Assembly: GCF_003254395.2 (NCBI RefSeq)
Contig: NC_037638.1
Location: forward strand, 17,864,892 to 17,928,891
DNA length: 64,000 nt
DNA from: Apis mellifera
Taxonomy: Eukaryota; Arthropoda; Insecta; Hymenoptera; Apidae
Direction of reading: 5' to 3'
Both the position numbers and the translations under genes were made by a program. Numbering within the stretch: position 1 is the stretch's first letter; each line of letters begins with the position of its first letter. The notes under the pieces were generated by a model. The model saw only the letters and a program-made list of their open reading frames with translations, was not told the DNA's origin and ran no database searches. Shown here piece after piece: positions 14,501 to 26,819 of the stretch.

Positions 14501-15844
14501 AAATAATTTTCTTTCTACATCTCTCGTAAAAATATCATTCTGTTAAAATAGATATCGCGTGTAAAGATATCGAATATATATTTTTTCGAAAAAGAAAAAA
14601 AGTATCTAAAATTACTCTGCTAGATAAATCTAACCACAATCTACGACCAACCTATAACACACATACCTCCACCCTTCCCTCCATGTGAGTGTATAATATA
14701 ATACACTCTCAACGACACGCCTAACGAAATTATACGCGGATAGAACACGACAATGGAAGAAAGAAGAAAAGAGAAGGGAAGGAGGAGAAACGGATCGAAA
14801 CGGTTTCAATCTCTGCCCAACCTGTATTAATATTTATCGAGCGTTTTCGGGGCGCAGTAAATAACGGAGCGAGGCCGAGGTTGGCCGGCGTGTACGATAA
14901 TTTCATTGCTTAATTCAAGCACGCCTCTGTGCCTCTGGCCAAGAGGGTTCGAAACAGCGGTTCGAAGAGGAGAGGAAGGGCCCGCCGTGCACGCGCGCTC
15001 CTTCGTTTTTCGTGGGCGCGCGAAATCACAAGAGAGCCCTCGAGATCATCCTCGAGGAGGTGGCCGTAAACGATCGTTTCGTACCGGGTGGAAAAATATT
15101 ACGTCTTCATGGACACCGAGGTTACGCCGTCGGTATAATTTCGTCGTTAAACTCATCCCTACCCCGTTTTCATCCCTGTATCGTGGCCGGTTATCGTGTG
15201 GTAGCGAGGGAGAGATGATTTAAAAGTGAGAGAGAGAGAGTCGTACACGAAGGCTGTCGTTCGATCGATGATAATGATCCCGTTGATGATAGCTTGGAAC
15301 GCTTATTATACGCGTCTCATCGATGCGAGATAGAAGAGAGCGAAATATTGAGAGAGAGAGGAAGAAAAAGGGGGAGAAAACATGTTGAAGAGGTGCGTTC
15401 GTGTTTCAAGAGCTGGAAGCGATTGGTCGACGCCATTACTCACACCGTTCGCGCCTGCCACATGGCTCTCGATGGATCTTTTCTTCTCCGTTCGCGCCCC
15501 CTATTCTCCTTTATTCCTTCTTCTTTTCGAGAAGAAACTCGTTGCTTTCGCGGAAGGATCCGTGTTATTTGTCTTATTTATCCTGTAACGAGAGATTGAT
15601 TTAATAAAATATACGACGATATTCGTCGAAAAAAAGAAAAGATTTCCAATTTCTTTCTCTAAAGTCTTTTACCTTTTGTTTCAATCAATTTATCCAACAT
15701 CCTCCATTCCCTTTTTTTATATCTTTCATTCTTTTCACAGTTTCCTTTGAAACCTCTGGCAAACGAATCGTCAAGAGGATATCTTTTCAACGTATTTCCG
15801 ATTCGTTGCGTCACATCCACCGACAAAGGAGCTATGCTGGTTAG
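11531..15844. other. Gene-free stretch
   Basis: CpG-rich DNA with AT-rich islands; no exon with believable splice signals and coding character was found. It holds a mixed (TA)n(TG)n microsatellite at 13954-13992. It may be the intron or upstream region of the gene at 15.9 kb. Confidence 0.5.
13954..13992. repeat. (TA)n/(TG)n compound microsatellite
   Basis: Alternating TA/TG dinucleotides over about 39 bp. Confidence 0.9.
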
Positions 15845-15895
15845 ATAGGAAACGATCCGTCAAATTGGCCTTATCGCCTGTGTGTCCGTGCGCTT

Positions 15896-16550
15896 ATGCA
15901 AACCGACCCATTAGCGGGAAACCGACGCGCGTCAATCCGTTTTAAAAGTGGCGCGTCAAACTCGCACGCCAACACGAGATCCAAAGGTGGTGGAGCGCGT
16001 GTGCACGATTCGTCGAAGGGAAACGTGTTCATACGACTCGTCGACGGCTCGTTAAACGCGACGGTGAACACGAACGGAAAGTTCAACGAGAGTTCATCGA
16101 TTGAAACAATGTTGCGCTTCGAATGTACTCGCGTGCAACGTTTCGAGGATTTAACGATGGGAAGATGTCTATTTATTTCGAACAATGCCCATTGGGAAAA
16201 ATTCGCGTTTAAGATGATTGTCCCTCGTTTCATTACCAATTTCGGAGGCGAGATTTATAATGAAGATAATTTTAATGTGAGTATTTTATTTTCATTGAAA
16301 TATAACAATTAACATTAATTCACGAATCACTAAATTTTGATAATTTCAGGTAAATACCAGACATCCAAAAAGAAACGAATTCAAAGTCAGAGGAAGAGGA
16401 GATGGAAAGGAAGTGAGTAAAGGAAAATAATTACGACGCAAGTAATGTTAAAAATTTTTCTTTATTAAATTTTCATTACAGTTTCATCGTATCAGAAGTT
16501 GGAAATCGGAACGGACGAAGATACGCGCACTGTTCTTCTCGATCAGATAA
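15896..16550 (+). CDS. Candidate three-exon secreted-factor-like gene, unrecognised
   Basis: Proposed exons are 15896-16276, 16350-16412 and 16482-16550. The donors are AAT|gtgagt and GAA|gtgagt; the acceptors are gataatttcag|G and ttcattacag|T. Both introns (73 and 69 bp) are AT-rich inside GC-rich exons, and the frame stays open in phase 0 across both, giving 170 residues. The frame is open upstream to 15845, just after an AG, so the ATG used may be internal and an upstream exon with the true start may exist. The product has no clear family match. From memory-level comparison its motif order (FIRLVDGSLNAT, then TRV plus GRCLFISNN, then a basic tail ending RALFFSIR) faintly parallels FGF8-type beta-trefoil factors. 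A 122-codon open frame on the minus strand overlaps exon 1, so coding is probable rather than proven. Confidence 0.42.
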
Positions 16551-17400
16551 AAGGTGGAAAAAAGAGTCGGACTCTGAGCGCCACGATTTCTGGATCGTTC
16601 GGGAGCCCCGGTCTGTGCTCGCGAGGCATGACGCGACATGACAGTCTCTTTGTCCAGGACGTTATGAAGATGTCGTCGAACAAACGCCGCCACGGAGACG
16701 TGCGAAGCGTTTACAAAACGTTTACGCGTACCACGGGTCCGCGTACACATCAACGCCGCTCGCATTATCTGATGGCACCGACATACGTCTTCGCTGTCAG
16801 CCGATCGTTAAGGGAACAATCAGACGTGCCGGAGACGGATCGGCTGCCAACCATTTCCACCCCTCTTCCTCTGCATCTTCTTTTTCCTTCTTTCCTATTT
16901 CTTTTTATACTCTGCTTCCTCTCTCCATCCTTCCTGCTCCTCCAATCCTCGTCCTTTTATCCTCCCCTCTTTAAAATTGTGAATAAAAGATGAAGAGGAC
17001 GACGTTTCTCTCTTCGTGATAATTAGTTTTGATTGAGTGCAAAAATAATAATTAAGTGATAAGTAGTTACTTAAGTATATGTAATCTAGATATGAATAAA
17101 ATAATGCATATAATATATTGTATTGTATTGTATAGTTTTATAATATATTATAAAATTATTTTATCATAGATATACATATTTGTGCATTTTTTTTGCAATA
17201 TCTAGAATTTAGACATTAGATATTTTTGTTATAGATAGTAAGAATTGTAATATTGTAAATTTATTTTGTAAAAAATTAATTAAATATTATATATTGTATT
17301 TATATATTGTAATTTTAACAAAATTGTATACCTTTGTATTCTCTTGTAATAATTATAATTTGTTCTTATCAATAAAAATTTTTAACGCAAAATTCGTTTT
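16551..17400 (+). other. Likely 3' untranslated region with two poly(A) signals
   Basis: Downstream of the stop of the candidate gene the DNA changes to AT-rich at about 17.0 kb. AATAAA hexamers occur at 16982-16987 and 17371-17376, the first after a pyrimidine-rich segment. This fits an extended 3' UTR with alternative ends, if the gene is real. Confidence 0.4.
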
Positions 17401-18320
17401 ATTTTAATTTATTCCTACCTTTCTTCCCAACATCCTTTTTAATTTTCAGCATCACAAATCAAACACCATGGATATTCCATGGAAAGGATTTAAATTTTGA
17501 AATTATAAACGGACATAATAATTTTTCATTTCGTACAGTGTGCTTTTCTTATAAAACGATCTACGACCATTTTGGACAGCGGAATGATCGAATAACGGAC
17601 AGAATGGAAATTCGATTACTCGTGTCCTGCAGGTGTTTCCCTCGCTGTGTCCCTTTATTACGTGACAATATTGCAAACGTTTCTTGCTGGCAATAAAACG
17701 TCTTAAGATCCACGCCAGATGTCACAGTGGGAAGTGTCATATACGAGACCGAAATCTCAAATATTAGCGAATTCCTGGTTAGATAGAGAGGGTGGTGCAC
17801 ACCCACGTTCTAATATCGTGGTTTTTTTCCCGGCCCTTCCGACATGTGCGCGAAACGGCTTATAAAACTTTTGTAGAGTATGGCCATCGCGATGAGTATC
17901 ATCCAGATATCACTTATCGCAATGCGATGAAATCATGTAAACTGAAAAAGTTAAAGAATAGATATATATTTCCTTAATATTTTTAAAGTTTTTAGATGTT
18001 TTTGAAGTGAAATTGTTAAAAAATAAGTAAATATATAAAATAAATCAATCCTATAAAATAAAAATTAAACAAAATAAATATATAGAAGATGAATATTCGC
18101 AGACTTAAGAACACAATCGAAAAAATTATTTAAAACCATAAATTATTTTACCAAAAAATAAGTAAAGATAAGTACGTACAAATAATAAGAAATAAAGAAA
18201 AAATAAAAAAATTATTCGAAACATATAAAAATTACCGTAATAAAAAGTAAATATATGATACCTACTAAAATAAAAAAATAAATACTTTTACAATAAAATA
18301 AAATAGAAAGTTAAAATTTT
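17401..18320. other. AT-rich intergenic DNA
   Basis: Nothing recognisable. The last 300 bp before the satellite are A-rich with many AAATAA words. Confidence 0.6.
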
Positions 18321-20366
18321 TCGTGCCACCTCTTTACATATCATATTCTCCTGTTCAAAAATCGGAAATTTGGGCGAGAAACTTAGAAATCATTGCCTCT
18401 GTCTCGGAATTTTTCGTGCCACTTCTTTACATATCATATTCTCCTGTTCAAAAGTCGGAAATTTGGGCGAGAAACTTAGAAATCTGCGCCTCTGTCTCGG
18501 AATTTTTCGTGCCACTTCTTTACATATCATATTCTCCTGTTCAAAAGTCGGAAATTTGGGCGAGAAACTTAGAAATCTGCGCCTCTGTCTCGGAATTTTT
18601 CGTGCCACTTCTTTACATATCATATTCTCCTGTTCAAAAGTCGGAAATTTGGGCGAGAAACTTAGAAGCCTGCGCCTCTGTCTCGGAATTTTTCGTGTCA
18701 CCTCTTTACATGTCATATTCTCCTGTTCAAAAGTCGGAAATTTGGGCGAGAAACTTAGAAATCTGCGCCTCTGTCTCGGAATTTTTCGTGCCACTTCTTT
18801 ACATATCATATTCTCCTGTTCAAAAGTCGGAAATTTGGGCGAGAAACTTAGAAATCTGCGCCTCTGTCTCGGAATTTTTCGTGCCACTTCTTTACATATC
18901 ATATTCTCCTGTTCAAAAGTCGGAAATTTGGGCGAGAAACTTAGAAGCCTGCGCCTCTGTCTCGGAATTTTTCGTGTCACCTCTTTACATGTCATATTCT
19001 CCTGTTCAAAAGTCGGAAATTTGGGCGAGAAACTTAGAAACCTGCGCCTCTGTCTCGGAATTTTTCGTGCCACCTCTTTACATATCATATTCTCCTGTTC
19101 AAAAGTCGGAAATTTGGGCGAGAAACTTAGAAATCTTTGCCTCTGTCTCGGAATTTTTCGTGCCACCTCTTTACATATCATATTCTCCTGTTCAAAAGTC
19201 GGAAATTTGGGCGAGAAACTTAGAAACCTGCGCCTCTGTCTCGGAATTTTTCGTGCCACCTCTTTACATATCATATTCTCCTGTTCAAAAGTCGGAAATT
19301 TGGGCGAGAAACTTAGAAACCTGCGCCTCTGTCTCGGAATTTTTCGTGCCACCTCTTTACATATCATATTCTCCTGTTCAAAAGTCGGAAATTTGGGCGA
19401 GAAACTTAGAAACCTGCGCCTCTGTCTCGGAATTTTTCGTGCCACCTCTTTACATATCATATTCTCCTGTTCAAAAGTCGGAAATTTGGGCGAGAAACTT
19501 AGAAATCTTTGCCTCTGTCTCGGAATTTTTCGTGCCACCTCTTTACATATCATATTCTCCTGTTCAAAAGTCGGAAATTTGGGCGAGAAACTTAGAAACC
19601 TGCGCCTCTGTCTCGGAATTTTTCGTGCCACCTCTTTACATATCATATTCTCCTGTTCAAAAGTCGGAAATTTGGGCGAGAAACTTAGAAACCTGCGCCT
19701 CTGTCTCGGAATTTTTCGGGCCACCTCTTTACATATCATATTCTCCTGTTCAAAAGTCGGAAATTTGGGCGAGAAACTTAGAAACCTGCGCCTCTGTCTC
19801 GGAATTTTTCGTGCCACCTCTTTACATATCATATTCTCCTGTTCAAAAGTCGGAAATTTGGGCGAGAAACTTAGAAATCTTTGCCTCTGTCTCGGAATTT
19901 TTCGTGCCACCTCTTTACATATCATATTCTCCTGTTCAAAAGTCGGAAATTTGGGCGAGAAACTTAGAAATCTTTGCCTCTGTCTCGGAATTTTTCGTGC
20001 CACCTCTTTACATATCATATTCTCCTGTTCAAAAGTCGGAAATTTGGGCGAGAAACTTAGAAATCTTTGCCTCTGTCTCGGAATTTTTCGTGCCACCTCT
20101 TTACATATCATATTCTCCTGTTCAAAAGTCGGAAATTTGGGCGAGAAACTTAGAAACCTGCGCCTCTGTCTCGGAATTTTTCGTGCCACCTCTTTACATA
20201 TCATATTCTCCTGTTCAAAAGTCGGAAATTTGGGCGAGAAACTTAGAAATCTTTGCCTCTGTCTCGGAATTTTTCGTGCCACCTCTTTACATATCATATT
20301 CTCCTGTTCAAAAGTCGGAAATTTGGGCGAGAAACTTAGAAACCTGCGCCTCTGTCTCGGAATTTT
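18321..20366. repeat. Satellite array, 22 units of 93 bp
   Basis: The word TCGTGCC recurs exactly every 93 bp from 18321 to 20274, giving 22 complete monomers that are nearly identical; most differences fall at a few positions (for example ATCTGC, GCCTGC, ACCTGC or ATCTTT before GCCTCTGTCTCGG). Because 93 is a multiple of 3 and the monomer lacks stops in two forward frames and one reverse frame, three frames of about 670-740 codons stay open across the array. These encode strict 31-residue repeats and are not taken as proteins. Monomer variants form local higher-order repeats (units 3-5 and 6-8; units 9-12 and 13-16), which suggests recent unequal exchange. The right edge at 20367 passes abruptly into decayed monomers. 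Confidence 0.97.
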
Positions 20367-22220
20367 TATTGCCATATTTTTATATATCATGTTGTTTTTT
20401 TAATAAGCGAAAATTTTGCCCAATTATTCATTTATTTTTTTTTTTAATTTTCGCCTTTCTTCGCCTCTTGAATTATATTCCCCAAATCAGAAATCGGAAA
20501 ATCGGACAAAAATCCTGGCTGGCTATCCGAAAATTTTGAATCTTGGAATTCTTGGAATAATTTGCCGTTTTATCTCTTTATGTTTTATATTCTCCTAATG
20601 CAATGTCGAAATTTCAGCAAAAATATTGCCAAATATTTCGATTTTGTGATAGGAGAATATAATCATAAAGGAGATAGCACGAATAATTTTTCCAAGATTT
20701 CCCCAATTCATAATTTTGTGCCATTGGCAGAAATTTTCGATTATGTTTTACGATTTATTAAGGGAATATAATTTTATTGGAGGTGTCAGGCCATAATCCT
20801 TTCTATATTTTTATACTTACCTTTATGAGTGTACCATATTTTCTGGACCTAGATATATGTAGGTTTTTTTTTTGTTATTTTTTGCAACAGTTTACTTAAT
20901 TCTAGATTAATTAAATGAAAATAGTGTTTTACTTACCTTTTACATTTTGACTTCTTTATTAAAAAGTCAAATATTTCTTGATTATTTTTTTAAGTTTGTG
21001 AAGATGTATAAGATGTTCTCCAATTAATTAATTATATTTTTTGTTACAATTAAAATTTCAATAATAATTTCTAAAAAAAAATGTTACTGTTAACAAATAA
21101 AAATTCAAAAATTGAAAAAAAATTCAAGAAAAATATATAAACATCTTCTCACATCTTCTCATATTCTCCAAATAAAGAATCAGAATTTAAATTAAACAGT
21201 TTCAATTTTCCGGAAAATTTTAATTACTATATCTTTGAGAATTATATTTTCCTGATCAAAAATCGCAAAATTGATCGAAAAAGCTTGCTGGCTATCCGAA
21301 AATTTTAAGTGTTAAAATTCTGAGAATAATTTTATACACTATCTTTTTACATTTTATATTCTCATAATCCATAATCGAAATTTCAGACAATAAAATTTTT
21401 GCCCGAATTTACGATTTTGATAACAGAGCAATATAATTGTAAAAGAAGTAGTATGTAAAATTGTTCCAAGATTTTCATAACTCAAAACTTTGTGCCATGA
21501 ACAAAAATTTTCGACTGTATTTTACGATTTTGTATAAGGAAAAAATAATTTTAAAGGATGTAGAACATGCGTGAATTTTGTAGAATTTCATGTATTTATT
21601 TTTTGTATACTTATCTCTTTACAGGAATTATCATTTTGATTAATTTTTAAACATTTCTTTTAATATACTTATCATTTTAATCGATCATTATATTCAATTC
21701 TTCTCTTTCATTTAGATTTAGATTTCCCATAAAGTCAAATTGATTAAATTTATTCAGAAAATAGAAATTTTAATCAAATATGTAAACTTATATATAAACT
21801 ATTCTATAAAGTTTTCTATCTCTTTATCTAGAATTGTATATTGTTTTTATAATATAAAGTCAAAATTTTTAGTCAGAATCTTTTTATTTTTTGGAAAATT
21901 CCATCTGTTTATTATTTATTCTTTATTATTATTTATTTTTTCTTTATTTATTTATTGTTTAATATTTATTGCAAATTCAAAATTTTTGCTAGTAAAATTA
22001 TTTATAATATTTTATATATATATATATATTTATTGAATTCTTAATTTTTCGAATTATTTTACATACTATCTCCTCTGATTTTATTTTCCTACAGAATCAA
22101 TGTTTTTCCGAAATATTTCTCAATCCTGAATGTTTTCGAAATGTTTCACGTGATTAATTATATTTTTTTAATATAAAATCGAAATTTTAGTTGATAATTT
22201 TTGTTCAATTTTAGTTAGAA
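20367..22220. repeat. Decayed and inverted satellite-related repeats
   Basis: Diverged monomer copies continue past the homogeneous array, including words such as TATATTCTCCTAATGCAATG and GCTGGCTATCCGAAAATTTT. A block at about 20510-20780 is repeated with heavy divergence at about 21283-21560. Each block carries an imperfect palindrome with arms of about 45 bp: 20571-20618 against 20633-20677, and 21340-21386 against 21406-21450. A further monomer-like fragment lies near 22066. This looks like the older, unhomogenised flank of the satellite. Confidence 0.75.
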
Positions 22221-23056
22221 TTTTGTGTATTTGGAGCATAATTTTAGAAAGATGAAAAAAATAAATAACAAGATAAATAGGTATAAAATTAATGTGAAGA
22301 GTATTGCAAATGAAACACATAATAAAAATAAAGAAATATTAGATAAAAACAGAGATGAAATAAGAATTGATTATCAGTACCATTTTTTAAATATCAAATA
22401 TGAATTTTTATATTATTCTTTTTCCCTTATTTGTTTTCTTTGTCTATGTTTACGAATCATGCTTTCATTTTCAATTAATTATTTTTTATATTATGCTAAA
22501 TGGATAATGTTAAGAATGATACTAAAATTGTAAAATTAATATGGGATAAGAAAATAATTACATGTTATCTATTCTGTACTTCTATATTTATGGCAAAAGT
22601 ATGTAGATGTTTAAGAATGTACAAAAAAATGATTTTATAATATTTCTGATTTTAGCAACTTCAATAATATGATTGAACTCATCTGTACTATTGCATAATA
22701 ATTAATCAATATTTATACGCAATATTATCTTGCATATTAATTTTAGTATTATGTTATACTAATGAAACTAATTTGAAATTTATAAACTTTATAATGAATT
22801 TATCCACAATAACACGCAAATAGTATCCTTAGTGTATTTATTTTTTTCTCATATGAATTATTTATATACATGTAGATTTTTTGAGACAAGCATCATGGTC
22901 TCCATGCGAACTCTGGCCTCTCAATATTTGAGTTTAATTCTTTTAATAAAATGAGACAAAAAAAGATGAAGTTATTCTCGATGACGCAGATGATAAAATA
23001 AAATGATGTCGCAGTGCGAGCTATGATGTAGCACAACCTATTCTTAAATAGCTTCA
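22221..23056. other. AT-rich DNA, including the likely NAC alpha 3' UTR
   Basis: No convincing gene. An open frame of 102 codons at 22225-22533 is Asn/Lys/Ile/Tyr-rich and looks like chance in AT-rich DNA. The right part, at least 22880-23056, is probably the 3' UTR of the minus-strand NAC alpha gene. Confidence 0.5.
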
Positions 23057-24222
23057 TCACATTGTCAACTCCTGAAAAAACAAAAAGTAATTTCTTTAAT
23101 TTTCCAAACATAAAACTATTTTTATTATATAAAGAATTAATTTGCTAAGATTTTCAATATTTTAATTCGAAAAATAAATGCAAAATCATTTAAATCATTA
23201 TATAATAATTTTATATATATGTTTAAAATCTTACCATAATAGCATTGACAATATCATTCTGATTATTTTTAAGAGCTTTAATAGCTTTCCCTCGAGACAC
23301 ATTGGCTTGACACATTACTAAATCAATATCTTTTTCTTCAACACCCGTTTCATCAACTTCCTCTTCTGATTCCTCTTGTATTGGTGCAACAACCTTTCAA
23401 AATAAAAAATTATACAATAAGTATAAAATTATAAGATATTATTATTATTACATTATCTATTGCAATCAAATATATCTTACTGTTGTACTACCACCAGCTT
23501 CAGTTGCTGGAATAACTGGTGGTTCTTTGAACTTCTCAGCTGCTGCAACTTGAGCTTGTTGACTGAGATCTTCAATCTACAAAATGAATAAATAAATCTA
23601 ATAAACAAAAAATTATAAAATATATATTAAAACAATGTAGAATTATTAAAAACATCAGTCTGCCAAGGAATTTTTCATCAATTGTTCAGCTTAACTATGC
23701 GAAACTCTAAACATATCATCATATTTTTTAAACATTATTCTTAATGTATTACTTTAATTTAAATTTTCAATATTTGTTACCTTAGCTTCGCCAAATACTA
23801 TATAAGTATCTGAAGCTGGATTTTTCAACACATCAGGTTTATTAATTACAAAAAGAATATTTTTTGATTTACGAATAGTCACTCTGTTAACTCCTTGAAC
23901 CTGCACAAAATAATTAAATAATTAATTTATTATTATTGTAAAAATGTATTAAATCTATTTCACATACAGGTTTTAATCCTAATTTGCTCATAAGCTTCCT
24001 AGCCTTTTTCTCTCCTCGACTTTGTTTTGCTTTGGAAACCATATCAATAGGAAGACCAGTGACAGTTGTTCCTGGGAAACCAACTGTACCACCAGCACCT
24101 GCATCATCCAATTCTGGAATAGTATCATCTGAATCTGTATCAGTTCCAGATCCAGTTGCTGCAGCTTCAACCTTAGTAGGTTCAGAGCTTGCAGCTTTAT
24201 CAAGTTCAGTTAATTCTGGCAT
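23057..24222 (-). CDS. Nacalpha: Nascent polypeptide-associated complex subunit alpha
   Basis: NAC alpha pairs with the beta subunit (BTF3/Bicaudal) at the ribosomal exit tunnel, shields nascent chains and prevents mistargeting to the ER. Coding exons in order are 24222-23968, 23900-23781, 23576-23481, 23393-23235 and 23071-23057. They join in phase to 214 residues, against about 215 in the human protein. An acidic Asp/Ser/Thr-rich N-terminus is followed by the NAC domain (about 66-130: basic SRGEKKARKLMSKLGLKP, then NRVTIRKSKNILFVINKPDV and DTYIVFGEAK). A C-terminal UBA-type domain covers about 172-214 (VMCQANVSRGKAIKALKNN). The last exon adds only ELTM and the stop. The start codon sits 13 nt inside an exon opened by attacag|ATCAAG, so a non-coding 5' exon lies upstream. 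Confidence 0.97.
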
Positions 24223-24589
24223 ATTTCTTGATCTGTAATGAATAATTATATCAATTTGTATTTATCATATATTAAAATAGAAATAATTTATAATATATAA
24301 ATTATAAAATAATTAATATTTCTTGCTTTTACAAAGAATATAATTTTCAATAATGTTAATAAGTTTGTATTTTAATATAATTCATAAATTAAAACAATCA
24401 TTGTATAAAAATTAATTGCACGTGTTCTATATCAGGTTAACGAAGCTGCCCCACCTAATATACTCTTGATCGTACTATGATTTTCAATGAATATGCATTT
24501 TATAAATGGGGATAAAATAATTATGAAATTGATCAATAAGAAAAACGTTATTATATATAGAGTATTATATATATATATTTTTGTCTAAT

Positions 24590-24592
<3 letters not shown>

Positions 24593-24622
<30 letters not shown>
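24593..24622. repeat. (TA)n microsatellite
   Basis: About 15 TA units upstream of NAC alpha, within the interval expected to be its first intron. Confidence 0.9.
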
Positions 24623-24626
<4 letters not shown>

Positions 24627-25797
24627 ATAATAAAAATAATATATATAATAATTAAACAAAGAATAAACACTCATCACATAATGATTGTATCAGACAAATG
24701 GATTATTATGGCGCCCACTAAAGTAATCGAAAAATACTTGCAAGAATACAATCGACAATTCCCTTTGTTATTTATATTTAATTATACGACAAACTATGTT
24801 GCGTTAATTGTAAGTGATGTTTTTCATTCTTTTTACATTCTTATACAATGTTTTATATTATTATTAAGCACATGAATTTCATGTATAAAAATCGTTGAAG
24901 CATAAATATCTCGCACATTCATTGTTAATAATAAATCATTACACGCAAGATGATTTGCACAAAAAGATATGTTTGTTACTTGTCTCTATATATTCACGCT
25001 TTTTTAGTATCATTACTGAACGATGCCGAAAAAATCGTTAGATTTACCTCGAATGATAATCCGTCCACGACCGAGCACTATTTTTACCATGTAAACTGAG
25101 ACCAATTCACACATGTGCGTGAATGAGTACAATTTTGTATTTTTAAGAACACAAAGCGCAAGCAAACAGTTTCTTAAATCAGTATCCGCAATTGGCTACG
25201 TAAACCGAGGGAAAAAATATTGTTATTTTATAAAATTCATTTATTAAATAGTTGAAATATGTTTAAAAATTATAAGATATATTAAAAAAAAAAATTAATG
25301 AAAATTTTTACGTATATTTTTATTGAAAAGTATATTTCTTTTAACAATTATCCAAACATTTTCTTGTCATATTAATATAAATTTTTAATGAAATTTATTT
25401 TATATTAAATACAATAAAATTAAATAAATTAATTTTTAAGTACAATTGTAAATAAAAATTTTTAATAACTAGTTGAAATAAATAGAAATCATTTTTAAAG
25501 TTTTTATTATTTATGTAATTATTGTTTGAATAAGAATTATGTACGTTTCACAAAACAGATCTTTCTTCATATAATGTAACTTGAACTATATTCTTGATAA
25601 ATGTTAGTAAGACACTAAAAATGTATTACAAAATTATTTAATAAACTAAAAAATTTTACTAGGAAAAAATTTAGTGAAAAAAATAAATACTTTTTCCTTT
25701 CTCATTTTCATTTCTTACATTTTAGATCATGGATATAAAAAAAAATCCATACCTCCCATAATATATATACATGTGTGTATGTGATGTATGTATGTGT

Positions 25798-25803
<6 letters not shown>

Positions 25804-25847
<44 letters not shown>
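25804..25847. repeat. (TA)n microsatellite
   Basis: About 22 uninterrupted TA units between NAC alpha and lunapark. Confidence 0.95.
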
Positions 25848-25850
<3 letters not shown>

Positions 25851-26491
25851 GTAAAATTTTAAAATATATGTTATACTTTATTGTAAAAAAAGGGGAGAGG
25901 GGGAGATGATATTTTCTAATATAAATACTAATGTCCACTATTGATGAGATAAGCAGTCTTGCATAAAATGTATTATTGACTACAATTTTCAACGTGGGCA
26001 TTTTTGTATATATATAATATTAAAGATAATTTAAAATCTTTAAAAGAATAAATGGTTTCTAAACATTTTTCAATATATTATGAAATTTCATAATTTTGCA
26101 ATGATAGATGAAGCAAAAACTTTTTAAGAAAATTAAAGATATTGACATAACAATATCTTTCCTAAGTACTTGTGATTATTTTGCTTCATTTTATAGTTAT
26201 GTTTTTTATAGTTATGTTTTATAGTTTTATAAAATTTCAACAAGAAATAGACAAGAATAATTTGGAATGATTTTTCATTCAAATACGAGAATATAGTATT
26301 TATGTAACTTTTGTAAATACTATATTACTACCTATTGTCAAATATGATTTTCTTTATTTTCATAAATTTGTTTGTAAGTAATATAGTATTTACATTTTCA
26401 ATATACCTATATAATTATATGTATACTACAACGCCAATTGTAGTACATTTGATAAGATTTCATGATGCAAATAATTTCAAAATATATTTTG

Positions 26492-26783
26492 TTAAGACGA
26501 AGATTCGTCAAAATCCATTTTTTCAACGCTTTCTTCATAATTTTGTTCTTCTTTTGTTTCAAGTTTTTCTGGTTCATTTCGCTCATCTATGATAATAATT
26601 ATATATTTATAATAATAAAAGAATATTACAGATTAAGAAACGTTTTTCTTACCATATGATTTTTTATTTAATTCAGTAATATGTTCAGCCTCTTCCAATG
26701 CTTCCATTGGTCGTTCAACTACTTCGATATCTGAATCTAAAAATTATTTTCAATTGATAATTTTTTTCTTAAGTTCAAATTAT

Positions 26784-26819
<36 letters not shown>

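Larger units (their letters stand above)
24236..26491. other. NAC alpha 5' region and AT-rich spacer
   Basis: On the minus strand a GC-richer patch ends in a good donor (CATTCGAG|gtaaatc, exon end near 25049). It could be the non-coding first exon of NAC alpha, with its promoter just above (25.05-25.2 kb). The rest to 26.49 kb is AT-rich DNA with (TA)n runs. It should include the 3' end of lunapark, since that coding sequence stops at 26492. A 64-codon frame at 24681 looks like chance. Confidence 0.4.
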